Origin: Flavobacteriales bacterium UBA7382
Lineage (GTDB): Bacteria > Bacteroidota > Bacteroidia > Flavobacteriales_D > Sanyastnellaceae
NCBI GenBank assembly: GCA_002469765.1
Contig: DKNS01000194.1
Span: 2,971-12,094, forward strand
DNA: 9,124 bases
Reading direction: 5' to 3'
A model generated the notes under the pieces. That model was given only the letters and a program-made list of their open reading frames with translations. It was not told where the DNA came from and did no database searches. The position numbers were made by a program, and so were the translations under genes. Every line of letters starts with the position of its first letter. Positions within the stretch are counted from its first letter, which is position 1. Shown here one piece after another: positions 6,546-9,124 of the stretch.

Positions 6546-7875
6546 CGGGTGCGTCGGGGCTGGCCAGTGTCAATTCCCCGCCGTCGACCAGGGCCTCAGG
6601 GTCCAATTCCGCCACCGGTTGGATGCCGTCGCCATGTTGGATGAGCGCAGCTGTCATGACCAGGGCGGTGGTCAAGATGACCACGAGAAGAACCCCTTGG
6701 TCAAACCCTTGGAACACGAGGTCACTGTACTGAGATTCGATGGCGAAGAACAACAGGACCGTGATCAAGCCCCGCGGCGCGATGTAGAGCAGCGGCGACA
6801 TGGGCTTTTGGCGCAGCACAAAGAGGAACACCAGCCGGACGAGGTAGAGAATGACGGAGATGACCAAGCCTTGGAAAACCACGGTGAGGTCCAACAACAC
6901 CCCCAAGCTCACGGTCATCCCGAACAACACAAAAAAGAACGTCCGGATGACGAAGGCGCTCTCCAGGGTCAGGATGTGGAAGTCGTGGTGCAGGGACTTC
7001 ATGCGCTCGTCCTTGAGAAGCTTTCCAGGCCAGCCATTGGTGAGCCCAAACCAATCTGGGAAGAACAATTTGTGGTTGTTCAGCATCAATCCGAAAATTA
7101 AAATCAGGATGAGCGGACTGAGGTGGAACAGCTTTTGGATGGCGTAAATGAGCAGCAGCACAGCGATGCTCAAAAACAGGCGGACGCCGCTTTCAATCTT
7201 CTGCAGGACGTAAACCATCAGGTAAGAGACCACGATGGAAATGGCCATCGTCCCAAACAAGTTGATGGCGATGTTGGTCAAGACCTCGCTGCCTGAAGCG
7301 GCTTCCTGGTTGCCGAGCAACAGGTAAAACGCCATGATGCCGAAGATGTCCGAGAAGGTGCTTTCGTAGACCATGAATTCCCGAGATGCGGGGGACAATC
7401 CGCCGACGCTGGGGATGATGATGGCGCTGCTCATGATGGAAAGTGGGATGCCGTAGACCAGGGCGGTGAACCAAGGCATGCCCAAGAACTGCTCGAGGAA
7501 ATAGGCAATGGCGAGGGTGCTGGCACCCAAGGCCAGCAACGCCAGGGTTGCGCTGCGAAGGATGAGGACGAGCTTGTCGCGCCGGAGTTCAAGCTCGAGC
7601 GCGGCTTCGAGTACGATGAAAATCAGGCCGACGGTGCCCAGCAATTCCAGGATGAGCCCTTCGAAAGGGATGTGGTGAAGGCCCACCGCTTCCAAGCCTT
7701 GGCGGATGCCGATCCCCATGCCAATAAGCACGAGCACGCTGGGGATGTTGGTGCGTCGCGCCAAAAGGTTGGCGAAGTAAGACAGAATGACGACGGCGCT
7801 TCCGCCGATGACGAGCCCGTAGGCGTTGATGTCTTCCGCCGACAACTCGAGGCCAGCAAGCAAAAGGGTACTCAT
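6484..7875 (-). CDS. CPA-superfamily cation/proton antiporter
   Basis: Inner-membrane exchanger of Na+ or K+ for H+, used for pH and ion homeostasis. The 463-residue product has about a dozen hydrophobic segments between residues 15 and 415. Family marks include LVLIGMGIGI (48-57), IFIVLEAALELELRR (85-99), a discontinuous-helix region PLSIMSSAIIIPSVGGL (144-160), the ion-site region YESTFSDIFGIM (170-181) with Asp176, and IAPRGLITVLLFF (365-377) with Arg368. The Asp176 pair reads Ser-Asp, neither the Asn-Asp usual in electroneutral members nor the Asp-Asp of electrogenic ones, so stoichiometry is not predictable. The tail from about 416 is polar and acidic, with no Lys or Arg. The start at 7875 (MSTLLLAG) lies 10 bases after the rseP stop; the in-frame upstream extension would run into rseP and looks non-native. 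Likely co-transcribed with rseP. Its 3' end overlaps dprA by 62 bases. Confidence 0.9.
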   Translation of the reverse strand: MSTLLLAGLELSAEDINAYGLVIGGSAVVILSYFANLLARRTNIPSVLVLIGMGIGIRQGLEAVGLHHIPFEGLILELLGTVGLIFIVLEAALELELRRDKLVLILRSATLALLALGASTLAIAYFLEQFLGMPWFTALVYGIPLSIMSSAIIIPSVGGLSPASREFMVYESTFSDIFGIMAFYLLLGNQEAASGSEVLTNIAINLFGTMAISIVVSYLMVYVLQKIESGVRLFLSIAVLLLIYAIQKLFHLSPLILILIFGLMLNNHKLFFPDWFGLTNGWPGKLLKDERMKSLHHDFHILTLESAFVIRTFFFVLFGMTVSLGVLLDLTVVFQGLVISVILYLVRLVFLFVLRQKPMSPLLYIAPRGLITVLLFFAIESQYSDLVFQGFDQGVLLVVILTTALVMTAALIQHGDGIQPVAELDPEALVDGGELTLASPDAPVTDAGNDGPEAEESNPETPA

Positions 7876-7885
7876 GCCCCTAAAA

Positions 7886-9124
7886 TCAACCAAACCCTCC
7901 GGTAAACAAGCGCCAGAAGTCGTTTCCGAGGGCAAACACCATCAACGTGAGCAACAGGACAATGCCAATCATTTGGGCCCGCTCCAAGAATTGTTCCGAA
8001 GCCGGACGGCCTGCAATCATCTCGTAAAGCGTGAACATGACGTGTCCGCCATCCAACGCGGGAATGGGCAGGAGGTTCATGAAGGCCAAAATCAGCGAGA
8101 AGAACGCCGTGTTGCGCCAAAAGATTTCCCAGTTCCACCCGGCGTCGAAGATGCTTCCGAAGGTGACCAGGCTGCCCATTTGGGACGCGCCACTCTTGGT
8201 GAACAAAAAGCGCATGGAGCGCACGTAATCTTTCAGGGTTTCCGAGGCGGTGCTGTAGCCGGCGGAGATGGCCGAGAGCGGTCCGTAGTCGAGGTGGGTC
8301 GTCTCAAACATGCCCTCGTAGTGGGCCGCTGAGTGGACCATGAAGCCAAGGCTGCCGAGGCTGTCGGGGACGGCGTCGATGGCCATTTGCTCGCCGCCGC
8401 GCTCGACAAGGAGGCGGAGGGGTGTTTCAGGGTGGGCCTGGATCGCCTCGCGAACTGTTTCGTAGTAGGGCAGGTTCATGTCGCCCACGGCCACGATGCG
8501 GTCGCCCGGTTGAAGGCCGGCCACTTTGGCACGGCTCTCGGGGCTGACCTCGGCGATTTCACAGGGGTAAAGCAACGAGAAGGGACGGCGTACGCCTTCG
8601 TCAATGAAGACTTGGCCGAGTTCCTTGTCCAGGGAGAGGGTGACCTTCTTGCCGTCGCGAAGCAGATCGACTTCGGTGATGCGCTTGTTGAACCCTTCCA
8701 TACGCAAGTCGCCGTAGTACTCCAGGGTGCGTCCGTTGTACCCGAGGACGCGGTCGCCATCTTGGAACCCGAGGTCCTCCAGGACGGGATCCACGTTGAC
8801 GGGGTGGACGTTGGGCAGTTTGGTCTCGCCCCACGTGTAGAGGATGCCGGAGTAAATCACGAAGCCCAGGATGAGGTTCACGATGATGCCGCCGAGCATG
8901 ATGATGAGCCTCTGCCACGCGGGCTTCGAGCGAAACTCCCAGGGTTGCGCGGGCTGGGACATTTGCTCGGTGTCCATGCTCTCGTCGATCATGCCGGCGA
9001 TTTTCACATAGCCGCCCAAAGGCAGCCATCCGATGCCCCACTCGGTCTCGCCAATTTGCTTCTTGAAGAGGGAGAACCCAGGGTTCATAAAGAGGTAAAA
9101 TTTCTCCACGCGGGTCTTAAAGGC
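7886..9124 (-). CDS. rseP: RIP metalloprotease RseP (site-2 protease), 5' end outside window
   Basis: Inner-membrane zinc metalloprotease that cuts transmembrane segments, classically anti-sigma factors in envelope-stress signalling and signal-peptide remnants. 412 residues are visible. The frame is open to the right edge (AFKTRVEKFY...), so the N-terminus with the HEXXH zinc motif, probably 30-40 residues, lies beyond 9124; this is a window cut, not gene damage. Visible parts are the membrane-associated GIGWLPLGGYVKIAGM (30-45), a transmembrane segment around LIIMLGGIIVNLILGFVIY (73-91), two PDZ-like domains (about 102-170 and 185-255, the second with AGLQPGDRIVAVG), and the second active-site motif NLLPIPALDGGH, with Asn350 and the zinc ligand Asp358. 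A final hydrophobic helix follows (about 385-400). The C-terminus ends ten bases before the antiporter ATG. The tandem PDZ layout and length fit the family. Substrates are unknown. Confidence 0.95.
   Translation of the reverse strand, partial: AFKTRVEKFYLFMNPGFSLFKKQIGETEWGIGWLPLGGYVKIAGMIDESMDTEQMSQPAQPWEFRSKPAWQRLIIMLGGIIVNLILGFVIYSGILYTWGETKLPNVHPVNVDPVLEDLGFQDGDRVLGYNGRTLEYYGDLRMEGFNKRITEVDLLRDGKKVTLSLDKELGQVFIDEGVRRPFSLLYPCEIAEVSPESRAKVAGLQPGDRIVAVGDMNLPYYETVREAIQAHPETPLRLLVERGGEQMAIDAVPDSLGSLGFMVHSAAHYEGMFETTHLDYGPLSAISAGYSTASETLKDYVRSMRFLFTKSGASQMGSLVTFGSIFDAGWNWEIFWRNTAFFSLILAFMNLLPIPALDGGHVMFTLYEMIAGRPASEQFLERAQMIGIVLLLTLMVFALGNDFWRLFTGGFG

Noticed and set aside
6553..6582. CGGGG...CCCCG inverted repeat just after the dprA stop as a terminator
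   Set aside because: Five-bp stem with a long loop and no following T-run, inside the antiporter coding sequence.
6083..7101. Plus-strand open frames of 216 and 279 codons running across the dprA end into the antiporter region
   Set aside because: They are out of frame with dprA or antisense to the antiporter membrane helices and show no domain of their own.
1..9124. A new defence, mobile-element or biosynthetic system
   Set aside because: All six genes fall in well-known housekeeping or envelope families, gaps are short, and there are no transposase, integrase, nuclease-cassette or repeat-array signatures.

Overview
The window reads as a compact chromosomal segment of a GC-rich member of the Bacteroidota. 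The reasons are a TonB-dependent receptor with an N-terminal carboxypeptidase-regulatory-like domain, the Bacteroidota-style sequence of the RseP homologue, and gene starts without clear Shine-Dalgarno sites. I cannot name the genus. Six genes fill almost all of it, and no gap exceeds about 110 bases. I see no RNA genes, insertion sequences, CRISPR arrays, phage genes or attachment sites.

Left block, minus strand (about 5365 down to 1). A TonB-dependent outer-membrane receptor is followed 4 bases after its stop by kdsB (CMP-Kdo synthetase, LPS core). After a further 73-base gap comes an oligopeptidase B gene (S9A serine peptidase) that runs off the left edge. The spacing suggests receptor and kdsB are co-transcribed. 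The 73-base gap holds a GC-rich hairpin and a weak promoter-like motif, so oligopeptidase B may be separately controlled.

Middle, plus strand (5475-6545). dprA (DNA processing protein A, loader of RecA onto incoming single-stranded DNA) is divergent from the receptor across a 109-base shared upstream region.

Right block, minus strand (9124 down to 6484). rseP (site-2 intramembrane zinc metalloprotease) is cut by the right edge and lacks its N-terminal zinc motif. Ten bases after its stop comes a CPA-type cation/proton antiporter gene whose 3' end overlaps the 3' end of dprA by 62 bases, tail to tail.

The theme is envelope function (LPS precursor, outer-membrane uptake, envelope proteolysis, ion homeostasis) plus one DNA-uptake/recombination gene. 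I do not see a new multi-gene system. The points worth a second look are local: the coding overlap between dprA and the antiporter, a divergent DprA, an oligopeptidase B with a probable lipoprotein signal, a substitution in a conserved KdsB loop, and the hairpin before the oligopeptidase gene.
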